Positions 8,243-19,063 are shown, counted from the stretch's first letter. The stretch is 64,000 bases of DNA from Pseudomonas sp. PA27(2017) (GCF_001945445.1 NZ_MSXW01000006.1:1-64000); one strand, 5' to 3'. Made by a program: numbers and translations. The notes: generated by a model from the letters alone, not told the origin.

Positions 8243-8727
8243 AACGAATCCTCTTTTCTTTATGAAATACAAGGCATCAAGCCGCGTAGCAGGGCAGTCA
8301 GTGATGTTGCTGTTTCATCGTTGTTATGTGCTTTGGGCTGAAATGGCCTAGCTCCTTGCGCGCAGTTGGAGGGCTGGGGCATTAATCAGCCGCCTTCTCC
8401 AGTGAGAAAGCCATATCGCTGGGTGGTTTGGGCGGCGAACTGGTTCCCTGCGTGAGTCAACTACGTTACCCACAAGCGGCTGATCGAGCCTTGGAGGTTG
8501 CGGATCACTGCGCCAGAGCGCTGCGGATGCCGAGCGAGGAGGGAGGATGCTGGAGGCGGTCAGCTACATAGCTGGAGAGACTGGAGGCAGTCACAGGGCT
8601 CAGCCAAGCAGGCTGTTCTGCGTACGATCCGCTGCAGGCTTGCCCTGCAGCGGCTGTTGTCGGGGTTGTGGTTTCAGTCAGTGGAGGCCAGGGTGACAGA
8701 GCCGGAGCTCAGCATTTTGGCTGATGT
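8243..8727. other. Intergenic region upstream of the effector candidate and after slt
   Basis: This 485-bp gap holds the hrp box (8420-8447), the effector leader and a perfect 10-bp hairpin at 8629-8653 (CCGCTGCAGG, loop CTTGC), which lies downstream of slt on the minus strand and may mark its 3' end although no U-run follows. Several tiny ORFs in the leader, including a 40-codon one, have no coding features I can defend. I see no transposase remnant. Confidence 0.6.
8420..8447 (-). promoter_or_regulatory. hrp box, HrpL-dependent promoter
   Basis: On the minus strand the bases read GGAACC, then 15 bases, then CCACCCA. The published Pseudomonas hrp box is GGAACC-N15/16-CCAC-NN-A, so every defined position matches. 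It points at the effector candidate; transcription would start near 8410, leaving a leader of roughly 165 nt. This is the only intergenic match I noticed in the window. Confidence 0.85.
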
Positions 8728-10656
8728 TCATTGATCCTCGAAGAAGCGCTCATGCCAGCCAACCAGCGGCTGGGGCGCGTTGAGCTTGTCGCCGTAGATC
8801 ACCGCGTAGGACAGCACGTTCTGCACGTATTGGCGGGTCTCGTTGAACGGAATGTTCTCCACCCACACGTCGTAGGACAAGTGATCGGCGCCGCGCAGCC
8901 ATTGGCGCACGCGGCCCGGGCCTGCGTTGTAGGCGGCCGAAGCGAGCACCCGGTTGCCGTTGAACTGGCCGTAGATCTGGCTCAGGTAGGCGGCGCCCAG
9001 TTGGATGTTGACGCTGGGCAGCAGCGCGTTGTTAGGGTTGCTCAGGGGGATGCCGAACTTGCGCGCGGTCTCCTTGGCAGTGGCCGGCATCACCTGCATC
9101 AGGCCCAGGGCCCCGGCGTGGGACTTGGCATCGGCCATGAAGCCGCTCTCCTGGCGGGTGATGGCGAATACCCAGCTCGAATGCAGGCCGCGCTTCTTGG
9201 CTTCCGCGGTTAGCGGCTCGCGATGGGCCATGGGGAAGCGGATGTCCAGGTCGTCCCAGTACTTGGCCTGGCTGATGGTACGGATTGCCGGGAAATACCA
9301 TTGCATGTCGTAGGCCAGGCGCGCCTGGGCGACCAGCTCGTCACGGTCGAAATGGCGGCTGGCGTGGTACCACTCGCGGCGGCCTTCGACGATCTGTCCG
9401 CGGTCGTGGAATTCCATGGCGCGGCGGATGCCGGGCGCGTTGCGTACTTTCTTGATCACGGCAGGGCTGAGCTGCAGCGGTGCATTCTTCAGGTAATAGG
9501 GCTCCTTGACCTGGTCGGCGGCCATGAAACCATAGAAGTCGCGCTCCTTGGCCAGGTCGTGGAACAACGGCTGGGCGGCCTTGCTGTTGGGCTGGGCCAG
9601 TTGCAGGCTGCGCGCCTGCCAGTAGCGCCAGCGGTTGGTGCTGGCCAGGGACTCGGGCATGCGGCTGATCAGCTTATTGGCTTCGTCCCAGCGGCCCAGG
9701 CGCAGCAGCAGGCGGGCGCGCCACTCGCTGACGGTGTCGTCACGCAGGTTGGGGTCGTACTTGGCCATGATGTCGAGGGCGCGTGGGTCGAAGCGGCGCG
9801 CCAGGGTCAGGCCGATCTCGTTGGCGATGGCGACCTTTTCCTGATCGGAAAAATGCATGCGCTGGGAGTAGCCCTCGAGCAGGCTCAGGGCCTGTTCCGG
9901 ATCCTGGCGCGCGAGGCGACGCAGACCGAGGCTGACCACGTCACCCATGGCGTCGTCGGCCGGCGTGAAGCGGGCGGTCTGGGTGAGAATCTGCGGTTTC
10001 TGAGCGACTTCCACGAGGAGCTTGCCGTGGTTGCTGAGGGTCGGCAGGTCCTTGCTCAGGAAGGTTGCCAGGCTGTAGTTGCGCGCTTCGGCGGCCAGTT
10101 TGGCGCGCTGCCAGCGACGTTGCTCGGTCAACTGGCCTTCGGCGGCCCAGCGATCGAACAGGCGGTCACAGGCTTCGGGCTGGGATTTGCCCACCAGCCA
10201 GAGCTTCTCGGCGGTGGCATAGCCTTCGGCGGTCTGGCCCTGGGCAAGCTGGCGCTGGCCGTTCAGGCAGTCCAGTTCGGTAAAGTTGAGCCCCGGGTCG
10301 TAGTACTTGGCGAAGGTTTGCCATTCGCCGCGTTCGGCGAGCCAGCGCAGCCAGCGCAACTTCATCCAGTTGGCCTGGGGCAGGTCACCATGGGCGGCGA
10401 GAAAGGCTTCGATTTCCTGATTGCTGGCCCATTTCAGCCGTGCGGTCAGCTCGTCGTAGGTCAGATACGGCGTCAGCGGGTAGTCGCGCAGCGCGCTGGC
10501 GTAGCGCTCGTAAGGCCCCTTGTCGCCCTTGGCGAGAGCGGCCTTGGCCTCGTCGTAGTACTGGCGTTGCTGCTGCAGGCTCGCGGCCTGGCTCAGCGTG
10601 GATGTGGCGGCGCAAAGAATCAGGCAGGACAGCAGACTGGGCAAACGACAGCGCAT
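8728..10656 (-). CDS. slt: Soluble lytic murein transglycosylase Slt
   Basis: A 642-residue periplasmic enzyme that cleaves peptidoglycan to 1,6-anhydromuropeptides. It has a Sec signal peptide (cleavage after about residue 24, TLSQA), a long alpha-superhelical region of TPR-like repeats, a linker domain and the C-terminal lysozyme-like SLT domain. The catalytic glutamate is E503 in RQESGF, followed by GALGLMQVMPATA and SAAYNAGPGRV. Length is as usual for Slt70. The product feeds the recycling pathway in which NagZ (25426-26436) acts. It is transcribed away from uup. Confidence 0.95.
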   Translation of the reverse strand: MRCRLPSLLSCLILCAATSTLSQAASLQQQRQYYDEAKAALAKGDKGPYERYASALRDYPLTPYLTYDELTARLKWASNQEIEAFLAAHGDLPQANWMKLRWLRWLAERGEWQTFAKYYDPGLNFTELDCLNGQRQLAQGQTAEGYATAEKLWLVGKSQPEACDRLFDRWAAEGQLTEQRRWQRAKLAAEARNYSLATFLSKDLPTLSNHGKLLVEVAQKPQILTQTARFTPADDAMGDVVSLGLRRLARQDPEQALSLLEGYSQRMHFSDQEKVAIANEIGLTLARRFDPRALDIMAKYDPNLRDDTVSEWRARLLLRLGRWDEANKLISRMPESLASTNRWRYWQARSLQLAQPNSKAAQPLFHDLAKERDFYGFMAADQVKEPYYLKNAPLQLSPAVIKKVRNAPGIRRAMEFHDRGQIVEGRREWYHASRHFDRDELVAQARLAYDMQWYFPAIRTISQAKYWDDLDIRFPMAHREPLTAEAKKRGLHSSWVFAITRQESGFMADAKSHAGALGLMQVMPATAKETARKFGIPLSNPNNALLPSVNIQLGAAYLSQIYGQFNGNRVLASAAYNAGPGRVRQWLRGADHLSYDVWVENIPFNETRQYVQNVLSYAVIYGDKLNAPQPLVGWHERFFEDQ

Positions 10657-11022
10657 GGCACTTCCGGGGTCATCTCGTGATCGGGCGCGACTGGCTGGTG
10701 CCGGTCGCCTGATGTGCCCTTGGGGCGGTTACCGGTGTGCGCCGCTGCGAAACGTGCATCGTCAGGCGCGGCGGCGGCAATGGTCGCTAGCTTAGCCTTT
10801 TGCCTGCGTGCCGCGAAAGGGCCGCCGGTACATGGCGCATGTCTGTTTATGTCACATCAATGCGGGCTCACAGACGCCGCCGGCCATCTCGGTTAGAATA
10901 CGCGCCCGTTTTTGGTTGGCGCACGCGTCGGCCAGATCACTTTCGTGGTCGGCAGCAACGAGGCCTTGGTCGCGCCCCAGGTTTTCGTCCACCACTCCCG
11001 CGTATTGTCCGAGGCAACCCTG
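10657..11022. other. Divergent slt/uup intergenic region
   Basis: This 366-bp gap between divergent genes should hold both promoters. I see no confident -35/-10 pair, operator or small gene. The uup frame stays open back to 10912, but that extension has no ribosome site, and GAGG precedes the ATG at 11023. Confidence 0.5.
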
Positions 11023-12951
11023 ATGACCCTGCTCAAGTTCACCGATGTTTCCCTGGCCTTTGGCGCCATGCCGCTGTTGGACAAGGTGTCTTGGCAGATC
11101 GCGCGCGGTGAGCGGGTGTGCATCATCGGTCGCAACGGTACCGGCAAGTCGAGCATGCTCAAGCTGGTCAACGACCAGCAGAAGCCCGACGACGGCACGA
11201 TCTGGCGGGCGCCGGGCCTGAAGATCGGCGAGTTGCCCCAGGAGTTGCCGGTCGCCGATGGCCGTACGGTGTTCGACGTGGTCGCCCAGGGCCTCGACGG
11301 CGTGGGTGATCTGCTCGCCCAGTACCATCACCTGGCGCAGAACTGCGTGACCGAGGAAGACCTCAACAAGCTGATGCATGTGCAGCAGGAGCTGGAGGCG
11401 AAGGACGGCTGGCGCCTGCAGCAACTGGTCGACAGTACCCTGAGTCGCCTGCAACTGCCGGCCGACAAGACCCTCGCCGAGCTGTCTGGCGGCTGGCGCC
11501 GTCGCGTGCTGCTGGCCCAGGCGTTGGTCAGCGAGCCGGATCTGCTGCTGCTCGACGAACCGACCAACCACCTGGACATCGGCGCCATCGCCTGGCTCGA
11601 AGAAGCCATCAAGGATTTTCAGGGCGCCGTGCTGTTCATCACCCACGACCGTGCCTTCCTGCAGAGCCTGGCCACGCGCATTCTCGAACTGGACCGCGGC
11701 GGGTTGATCGACTGGAACGGCGATTACGCCAGTTTCCTGGTGCACAAGGAGGCCGCGCTGGCCGCCGAAGAAACCGCCAATGCGTTGTTCGACAAGAAGC
11801 TGGCCCAGGAAGAGGTGTGGATCCGCCAGGGCATCAAGGCACGCCGCACCCGTAACGAAGGCCGCGTACGTGCCCTGAAGGCCTTGCGCGTGGAGCGCAG
11901 CGAGCGCCGCGAGCGCACCGGCAAGGCCAATATCCAGCTGGATGTGGCGGATAAGTCCGGCAAGCAGGTAATGGTGCTGGAAAACGTCAGCTTCGCCCAT
12001 CCGGGCGGCCCGCTGCTGATCAGGGACTTTTCCATGGTGCTGCAGCGCGGTGATCGCATCGGCCTGCTCGGCGCCAACGGCACCGGCAAGACCACGCTGC
12101 TCAAGCTGATGCTCGACGGTCTGCAGCCGACTGCCGGCAAGGTGGAGCAGGGCACCAAGATCGAAGTGGCGTATTTCGATCAGCTGCGCCACCAACTGGA
12201 TATCGAAAAGACCGTTATCGACAATATTTCCGAGGGCCGCGACTTCATCGAGATCGATGGCCAGAACCGTCACGTGCTGAGCTACCTGGGCGACTTCCTG
12301 TTCAGCCCGCAGCGTGCACGCACGCCGGTCAAGGCGCTGTCCGGTGGCGAGCGTGCGCGCCTGCTGCTGGCCAAGCTGTTCAGCAAGCCGGCCAACCTGC
12401 TGGTGCTCGACGAGCCGACCAACGACCTCGACGTGGAAACACTGGAGCTGCTCGAAGAGGTGCTTTCCAACTTCAAGGGCACCGTGCTGATGGTCAGCCA
12501 CGACCGGGCCTTCCTCGATAACGTGGTGACCAGCACCCTGGTCTTCGAGGGCGAAGGGCGAGTCCGTGAGTACGTCGGCGGCTATCAGGACTGGCTGCGC
12601 CAAGGCGGCTCGCCGCGCCTGCTGGGTGTGGGCGAGAGCAAATCGGGCAAGGCAGAACTGGGCTCGGCCATCGTCGAAGCACCCGTGGTCGAGGCGGCGG
12701 TCGTCGAGACTGCCGCCGCTGTACCGGCAGCCAAGAAGAAGCTGAGTTACAAGCACCAGCGTGAGCTGGACGCCATGCCGGAGATGATCGATACCGCCGA
12801 GCAGGCGATTGCCGCGCTGGAAGCCAAAATCGCCGATCCGGCCTTCTATCAGCAGCCGGCCGAGCAGACCTCCGCGGTACTGGCGCAACTGCAGGCCCAA
12901 CAGGAAGAACTGGATCGCCTGGTCGAGCGTTGGGCTGAGCTGGAAGGCTGA
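11023..12951 (+). CDS. uup: ABC-F ATPase Uup
   Basis: A 642-residue cytosolic ABC-F protein with two nucleotide-binding domains and no membrane segment. The first has Walker A GRNGTGKSS (about residues 36-44), signature LSGGWRRR and Walker B LLLLDEPTNHLD. The second has GANGTGKTT (about 348-356), LSGGERAR and LLVLDEPTNDLD. The linker between them and the charged C-terminal coiled coil (after about residue 565, rich in E, A and Q) are typical of Uup, which binds branched DNA and ribosomes and reduces precise excision of transposons. A related ABC-F such as YheS is less likely given the C-terminal tail. Confidence 0.9.
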   Translation: MTLLKFTDVSLAFGAMPLLDKVSWQIARGERVCIIGRNGTGKSSMLKLVNDQQKPDDGTIWRAPGLKIGELPQELPVADGRTVFDVVAQGLDGVGDLLAQYHHLAQNCVTEEDLNKLMHVQQELEAKDGWRLQQLVDSTLSRLQLPADKTLAELSGGWRRRVLLAQALVSEPDLLLLDEPTNHLDIGAIAWLEEAIKDFQGAVLFITHDRAFLQSLATRILELDRGGLIDWNGDYASFLVHKEAALAAEETANALFDKKLAQEEVWIRQGIKARRTRNEGRVRALKALRVERSERRERTGKANIQLDVADKSGKQVMVLENVSFAHPGGPLLIRDFSMVLQRGDRIGLLGANGTGKTTLLKLMLDGLQPTAGKVEQGTKIEVAYFDQLRHQLDIEKTVIDNISEGRDFIEIDGQNRHVLSYLGDFLFSPQRARTPVKALSGGERARLLLAKLFSKPANLLVLDEPTNDLDVETLELLEEVLSNFKGTVLMVSHDRAFLDNVVTSTLVFEGEGRVREYVGGYQDWLRQGGSPRLLGVGESKSGKAELGSAIVEAPVVEAAVVETAAAVPAAKKKLSYKHQRELDAMPEMIDTAEQAIAALEAKIADPAFYQQPAEQTSAVLAQLQAQQEELDRLVERWAELEG

Positions 12952-12989
12952 CAGGCTAGGGCGGCGCAGCGTCGGAAGGATCGGGTGGG

Positions 12990-13017
12990 ATGACGCCGGG
13001 CGGGTACCCGGCGTCAT
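12990..13017. terminator. Hairpin between convergent uup and usp
   Basis: A perfect 11-bp stem (ATGACGCCGGG/CCCGGCGTCAT) with a six-base loop lies between convergent genes. There is no clear T-run, so it is a terminator-like structure rather than a textbook intrinsic terminator. Confidence 0.5.
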
Positions 13018-13030
13018 TCGGCAGGGCTGA

Positions 13031-13474
13031 TCAGGCCGCTGGTTTCTTCAGGCTGACCGCCAGTACGTCGCACGGCGCGCCATGCAGCACGTCGTTGGCG
13101 GTGGAACCGAGCAGCAGGGCCAGGCCATGGCGGCCATGGCTGCCGACGATGATCAGGTCGCAGTGCTGTTCGGCGGCCAGGCGGTGGATTTCCTGACGCG
13201 GCTGGCCGTAGGCCAGGTGACGGTTCTCGGCGGTGAGTTGCGGGTGTTTGATGGCAAAGGCATCGAGGCGCTCCTTGGCCTGTTCGAACTGCTGCTGTTG
13301 CAGCATCGACAGGTCCATCGGCACGTCGCCGCCGAAAGCCATGGCCATGGGTTCGACGATATGCACCACGGAAAGCTTGGCCTGGGTGCTGCTCGCCAGA
13401 GCCTGGGCGCGCTTCATTACCGGGTCGCACTCCTCGGTCAGATCGACGGCGACCAGAATGTGCTGGTAGGACAT
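13031..13474 (-). CDS. Universal stress protein, UspA family
   Basis: A 147-residue single Usp domain. The start MSYQHILVAVDL is the usual first beta strand; the ATP-binding signature is visible as VGSHGRHGLALLLGSTAND, that is G-x2-G-x9-G-[ST], so nucleotide binding is expected. AAGGAG lies 8 bases upstream of the ATG. Such proteins accumulate in starvation or low oxygen; no specific regulator site is evident here. It stands alone, convergent with uup. Confidence 0.92.
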   Translation of the reverse strand: MSYQHILVAVDLTEECDPVMKRAQALASSTQAKLSVVHIVEPMAMAFGGDVPMDLSMLQQQQFEQAKERLDAFAIKHPQLTAENRHLAYGQPRQEIHRLAAEQHCDLIIVGSHGRHGLALLLGSTANDVLHGAPCDVLAVSLKKPAA

Positions 13475-13562
13475 GGGGTTGTCTCCTTACAAGGGTGACC
13501 AGTGATTTCAAGTATGGCTGGTTTGAGCATTTACCACAGGTTGCGCAGTCGAGATAGAAATT

Positions 13563-14000
13563 ATGACGGGATGGATCGTTCTCGCCCTACTGGTTTTCGC
13601 CCTCAGCCCGTTGGTCTGGCTGGTGCCGTCGCGTCGCCAGCGCGGGCAGATGGACGTGCGCATGCAGGCCCGGCGTCTCGGTTTGGCGATGCAGCTGGCC
13701 CGCGAGGAGTGGCCGTACTGGCTGAGTAAAACGCCGCCCAACCCCTGCCCGCAGTACCACAGCCCGCGCCCTAGGGGCCGACAGGACAGCTGGTGCTACT
13801 GGCAGAGCGAGCCGGGCAAGTGGCTGAACAAGTGGCAGGAACCCTGCGCGGATGCGTCGCTGAGCGAGCAGCTCGCCACCTTGCCCGCCGACGTCTACAA
13901 GGCCGAGGCCACGCCGCAAATGATCGCGCTGTTCTGGGGCGAGCGCGCGCAGCCGGAATCCCTGCCGGCGATTGCTGCCTTTCTCAAGGGCCGCGCCTGA
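13563..14000 (+). CDS. Conserved membrane-anchored protein of unknown function
   Basis: A 145-residue protein with one N-terminal membrane segment (MTGWIVLALLVFALSPLVWLV, residues about 3-21), then a basic stretch SRRQRGQ, so the rest is probably cytosolic. The soluble part is rich in W and P (REEWPYWLSKTPPNPCPQY, WLNKWQEPC) with no motif I recognise. I believe it is one of the lineage-conserved Pseudomonas proteins found near fadBA. It is divergent from usp and convergent with the next gene. Confidence 0.75.
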   Translation: MTGWIVLALLVFALSPLVWLVPSRRQRGQMDVRMQARRLGLAMQLAREEWPYWLSKTPPNPCPQYHSPRPRGRQDSWCYWQSEPGKWLNKWQEPCADASLSEQLATLPADVYKAEATPQMIALFWGERAQPESLPAIAAFLKGRA

Positions 14001-14026
14001 GTCGCAGGCCGGTTCATGGCAATGGA

Positions 14027-14845
14027 TCACGACTGGCTGCCTGACTGCGCGTAGATCGCGTCGACATCCGCCAGGCTGCGGATGATGCTGTCCGAGTACT
14101 TGTTGACCAGAAATGGCACGCTCTTTTCGTTGTAGTTGCGCAGCGAACCCTCGATATAGCGCCATTTGGTTGCCACGCCGTCGAGCGTGGTGTTGACCGC
14201 CACGCTGTTGCCGGGCTGCTTGCGCAGTGCGGTCAGGCGCGCGGAAAAGTCGGCCACCAGCTCCTCGATGGGGCGTTCGCTGCTGTCCCCCGAAAAACTC
14301 GCACCCACTGAGGCGCTACGCGCGGCGTAGTTCACCGCGATGCCTTGCATCAGCACGCTGAGCTCGCGTGTGGCCGCCATCTGTGCGCTGATGGCGCTGT
14401 CGTCCATGCGTTGCAGCGCTTCGTAAAGCGCCTGGGCGGTGGCCAGAAGCTGGCGGTTGCGTGCGGCCAGGTCCGCGACCGGCTGCAGGTCCGTGTAGCC
14501 CTGTTTCTGGAGCGCGGCCATCAGGGTCGTCAGCTCCCCGTCGTACAACTGCCATTGTTGCTGCAGTTGCGTCTGCAGGCGCGCGGCGCCCACATCGGCC
14601 AGGTTCGCCAATTTGTTCAGCCCGTCGCGCGCCTGTTGGCGTGAAGCGTCGATCATTCGCGCGTAACGCTGATCGCCTTCCATGGCGTTGTACATGTAGA
14701 AGTCGCCCAGGCTTTTCTGGGTGGCGAGATGGAAGGTCTGCAGATGCTGGAAATCGGTGGTGGTGCTGGCGTGCCCGGTGCTCGAGAGCAGCAGGGCGGT
14801 CAGCAGGAGGGTACGCAGAGAGAAGGCACGCAAGTAGGCTGGCAT
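14027..14845 (-). CDS. Putative secreted periplasmic protein, unknown function
   Basis: A 272-residue precursor with a signal peptide (LRTLLLTALLLSSTGHA, cleavage near residue 26). The mature part is almost all alpha-helical, with repeated Q, A and L and no cysteine pair, and resembles a four-helix sensor-like bundle. I chose the ATG at 14845 because GAGGT lies six bases upstream; the in-frame ATG at 14863 adds six residues. I cannot assign a function. It is followed on the opposite strand by the 13563-14000 gene. Confidence 0.7.
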   Translation of the reverse strand: MPAYLRAFSLRTLLLTALLLSSTGHASTTTDFQHLQTFHLATQKSLGDFYMYNAMEGDQRYARMIDASRQQARDGLNKLANLADVGAARLQTQLQQQWQLYDGELTTLMAALQKQGYTDLQPVADLAARNRQLLATAQALYEALQRMDDSAISAQMAATRELSVLMQGIAVNYAARSASVGASFSGDSSERPIEELVADFSARLTALRKQPGNSVAVNTTLDGVATKWRYIEGSLRNYNEKSVPFLVNKYSDSIIRSLADVDAIYAQSGSQS

Positions 14846-15279
14846 GCTGGCACCTCGGGTCATCGCTCGTTCTTGTTGTTTTTTTGGTATTCGGTGGCAG
14901 CCGAATGGCCGCGACTCTACCCGCGGTCGGGCGTTTTGGCTAGCGCCTGCAAAGGGGTTATCTGCGCCGCCCGAATGATGCGTTATCGACACCGATGATC
15001 GACTTTTCGCCCAGGCTGAAAGTGACTGTATGGTCTGCGTAGTGCCGGCTTCACTCGGCTACATAACGCCAATTGACAATCGCAGGCTTTTCCGAGAAGG
15101 TGTGCTCACCCAAATCAAACGGGCGTATGAATTGAGCGTTTGCCTCGCTGGCAGTGCCCAATCCAGTCCGACTATCGCATCGGCGGGTAGCTCTTTTTCG
15201 TCTACGTTGTTCGTAGCGTGAATTGGCCGGTTGGCTCCGGTGTGTACTGTTCAGATTCCCTTAGCGTGGAGATCAGTTG
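14846..15279. other. Upstream region of fadBA
   Basis: This 434-bp gap carries the fadBA leader and the divergent promoter of the secreted-protein gene. It contains a TTGACA at 15073-15078 without a convincing -10 partner, and the PsrA-like site listed separately. No small gene is supported. Confidence 0.5.
15116..15129 (+). promoter_or_regulatory. Near-consensus PsrA operator upstream of fadBA
   Basis: CAAACGGGCGTATG matches the PsrA palindrome CAAAC-N4-GTTTG except for one base. PsrA is known to repress fadBA5 in P. aeruginosa and to release it when long-chain fatty acids bind. The site lies 150 bp before fadB and psrA itself is in this window. Confidence 0.55.
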
Positions 15280-17427
15280 ATGATTTACGAAGGTAAAGCC
15301 ATCACGGTTAAGGCTCTTGAAAGCGGCATCGTCGAACTCAAGTTCGACCTCAAGGGTGAGTCCGTCAACAAGTTCAATCGTCTGACCCTGAGCGAGCTGC
15401 GCCAGAGCGTCGATGCGATCAAGGCCGATGCCTCGATCACGGGCGTGATCGTCAGCAGCGGCAAGGACGTGTTCATCGTCGGTGCCGACATCACCGAGTT
15501 CGTCGACAACTTCAAGCTGCCCGAGGAGCAGCTGGTTTCCAGCGGCCTGGAAGCCAACCGGATCTTCAGCGATTTCGAAGACCTGAACGTGCCCACCGTG
15601 GTTGCCATCAACGGCATCGCCCTGGGTGGCGGTCTGGAAATGTGCCTGGCCGCCGACTATCGGATCATGGCCGAAGGCGCCAAGATCGGTCTGCCCGAAG
15701 TCAAGCTGGGCATCTACCCGGGCTTCGGTGGCACCGTGCGCCTGCCGCGTCTGATCGGTACCGACAACGCCGTCGAGTGGATCGCATCCGGCAAGGAAAA
15801 CCGTGCCGAGGAAGCGCTCAAGGTCGGCGCGGTCGATGCCGTGGTCGCCGCCGACAAGCTGCAGGCCGGTGCCCTGGACCTGATCAAGCGCGCCATCTCC
15901 GGTGAGCTCGACTACAAGGCCAAGCGTCAACCCAAGCTCGAGAAGCTCAAGCTCAACGCCATCGAGCAGATGATGGCCTTCGAAACCGCCAAGGGTTTCG
16001 TTGCGGGTCAGGCTGGCCCGAACTACCCGGCGCCGGTCGAAGCGATCAAGACCATCCAGAAGGCCGCCAACTTCGGTCGTGACAAGGCCCTGGAAGTGGA
16101 AGCCGCCGGTTTCGCCAAGCTAGCCAAGACCTCCGTGGCGCAAAGCCTGATCGGCCTGTTCCTCAACGACCAGGAGCTGAAGAAGAAGGCCAAGGCCCAT
16201 GACGCCATCGCCCAGGACGTGAAACTGGCCGCCGTGCTCGGCGCCGGCATCATGGGTGGCGGCATCGCCTATCAGTCGGCCTCCAAGGGCACGCCGATCC
16301 TGATGAAGGACATCCGCGAGGAAGGCATCAAGATGGGCTTGGGCGAGGCCTCCAAACTGCTCGCCAAGCGCGTCGAGAAAGGCCGCATGACCACTGCGCA
16401 GATGGCCGAATCGCTGAGTGCCATCCGCCCGACCATGTCCTACGGCGACTTCGGCCACGTCGACATCGTCGTCGAAGCCGTGGTCGAGAACCCCAAGGTC
16501 AAGCAGGCCGTACTGGCCGAGGTCGAGGCGACGGTCAAGGAGGGCACCATCCTGGCGTCCAACACCTCGACCATTTCCATCAGCCTGCTGGCCAAGGCCC
16601 TCAAGCGTCCGGAAAACTTCGTCGGCATGCACTTCTTCAACCCGGTGCATATGATGCCGCTGGTCGAAGTCATCCGTGGCGAGAAGTCCAGTGATGAAGC
16701 GGTGGCCACCACCGTGGCGTATGCCAAGAAGATGGGCAAGAACCCGATCGTGGTCAACGACTGCCCGGGCTTCCTGGTCAACCGCGTACTGTTCCCGTAC
16801 TTCGGCGGCTTCTCCAAACTGCTGAGCTTCGGCGTCGACTTCGCGCGCATCGACAAGGTCATGGAGAAGTTCGGCTGGCCCATGGGCCCGGCGTACCTGT
16901 CCGACGTGGTCGGTATCGACACCGGCCACCATGGCCGTGACGTGATGGCCGAAGGCTTCCCGGACCGCATGGCCGTGGAAGGTCGTACCGCCGTCGACGT
17001 GATGTACGAAGCCAACCGCCTGGGCCAGAAGAACGGCAAGGGCTTCTACGCCTACGAGACCGACAAGCGCGGCAAACCGAAGAAGGTCAGTGATCCCGAG
17101 GCGTACGAACTGCTCAAGTCGATCGTGGCCGAGCAGCGCGAGCTGAGCGACGAGGACATCGTCAACATCATGATGATCCCGCTGTGCCTGGAAACCGTGC
17201 GCTGCCTGGAAGACGGCATCGTCGAGACCGCCGCCGAGGCCGACATGGGCCTGATCTACGGTATCGGTTTCCCTCCGTTCCGTGGGGGCGCGCTGCGCTA
17301 CATCGACAGCGTCGGGGTCGCCGAATTCGTGGCCCTGGCCGACAAGTACGCCGATCTGGGTGCGCTGTATCAGCCGACCGAGAAACTGCGTGAAATGGCC
17401 AAAAACGGCCAGACCTTCTTTGGTTAA
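15280..17427 (+). CDS. fadB: Fatty acid oxidation complex alpha subunit FadB
   Basis: A 715-residue multifunctional beta-oxidation enzyme: enoyl-CoA hydratase, isomerase and 3-hydroxyacyl-CoA dehydrogenase. Residues about 1-190 are the crotonase domain ([40 protein letters not shown]). The dehydrogenase starts near residue 310 with the NAD-binding loop [12 protein letters not shown], and has [14 protein letters not shown] with the catalytic histidine. The C-terminal 3HCDH domain has [10 protein letters not shown]. It forms an alpha2beta2 complex with FadA, encoded 30 bp downstream. The ATG at 15280 is preferred over the TTG just before it. Confidence 0.97.
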   Translation: MIYEGKAITVKALESGIVELKFDLKGESVNKFNRLTLSELRQSVDAIKADASITGVIVSSGKDVFIVGADITEFVDNFKLPEEQLVSSGLEANRIFSDFEDLNVPTVVAINGIALGGGLEMCLAADYRIMAEGAKIGLPEVKLGIYPGFGGTVRLPRLIGTDNAVEWIASGKENRAEEALKVGAVDAVVAADKLQAGALDLIKRAISGELDYKAKRQPKLEKLKLNAIEQMMAFETAKGFVAGQAGPNYPAPVEAIKTIQKAANFGRDKALEVEAAGFAKLAKTSVAQSLIGLFLNDQELKKKAKAHDAIAQDVKLAAVLGAGIMGGGIAYQSASKGTPILMKDIREEGIKMGLGEASKLLAKRVEKGRMTTAQMAESLSAIRPTMSYGDFGHVDIVVEAVVENPKVKQAVLAEVEATVKEGTILASNTSTISISLLAKALKRPENFVGMHFFNPVHMMPLVEVIRGEKSSDEAVATTVAYAKKMGKNPIVVNDCPGFLVNRVLFPYFGGFSKLLSFGVDFARIDKVMEKFGWPMGPAYLSDVVGIDTGHHGRDVMAEGFPDRMAVEGRTAVDVMYEANRLGQKNGKGFYAYETDKRGKPKKVSDPEAYELLKSIVAEQRELSDEDIVNIMMIPLCLETVRCLEDGIVETAAEADMGLIYGIGFPPFRGGALRYIDSVGVAEFVALADKYADLGALYQPTEKLREMAKNGQTFFG

Positions 17428-18633
<1,206 letters not shown>

Positions 18634-18708
18634 GGATTCGCCAGGGGCTGCTGCGCCGCACGCGTTTCGCGCAGCAGGCTTTGGCAAAATCCGTTGTATG
18701 GGTTGCAC

Positions 18709-18740
18709 GACCGGGGCTTCTGCCCCGGTTTTTGTTTTTT
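18709..18740 (+). terminator. Rho-independent terminator of fadBA
   Basis: The stem ACCGGGGC/GCCCCGGT with a short loop is followed by TTTTTGTTTTTT, about 75 bp after the fadA stop. Confidence 0.9.
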
Positions 18741-18823
18741 TGCGTTGCGCCAATGTGCGCGGGCCCTGGTGAAAATCACGGTCGACCCTTTCTATCAGAC
18801 GAAAAATATTTCCAGGAAATTGA

Positions 18824-19063
18824 ATGATGTCGCTGCAACCCGGTCTCTACCGTCATTACAAAGGTCCCGAGTACCGCGTGCTGGGCGTGGCCAGGCATTC
18901 GGAGACGGAAGAGGAAGTCGTCGTCTATCAGGCGTTGTACGGCGAGTTCGGGCTCTGGGTAAGGCCGCTGGCGATGTTCGCCGGTGAGGTCGAACTGGAC
19001 GGCAAGCGGGTTCCACGCTTTGCTTTCGTCGAGGCCGAGGCGAGCGTTCTGACCCGTCCCTGA
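18824..19063 (+). CDS. DUF1653 family small protein
   Basis: A 79-residue protein starting MMSLQPGLYRHYKGPEYRVLGVARHS. The G-x-Y-R-H-Y-K-G opening and the V-V-Y-Q-A-L-Y-G-E-F-G-L-W-V-R-P block are the DUF1653 pattern, a small SH3-like fold found as a stand-alone protein in many bacteria; function unknown. AGGA lies six bases before the first of two consecutive ATG codons. It is monocistronic, between fadA and topA. Confidence 0.88.
   Translation: MMSLQPGLYRHYKGPEYRVLGVARHSETEEEVVVYQALYGEFGLWVRPLAMFAGEVELDGKRVPRFAFVEAEASVLTRP

Noticed and set aside
8243..8272. Extended start (TTG at 8272) of the effector candidate
   Set aside because: The ATG at 8242 has GAGGA six bases upstream; the TTG has no ribosome site and gives a basic-hydrophobic leader without sense.
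8498..8734. 78-codon plus-strand ORF downstream of slt
   Set aside because: Arg/Trp-rich, random-looking composition and no ribosome site; the region holds hairpins and the hrp box instead.
10852..13017. 721-codon open frame antisense to uup
   Set aside because: Shadow of the uup gene; the start lies in the hairpin region and no ribosome site is seen.
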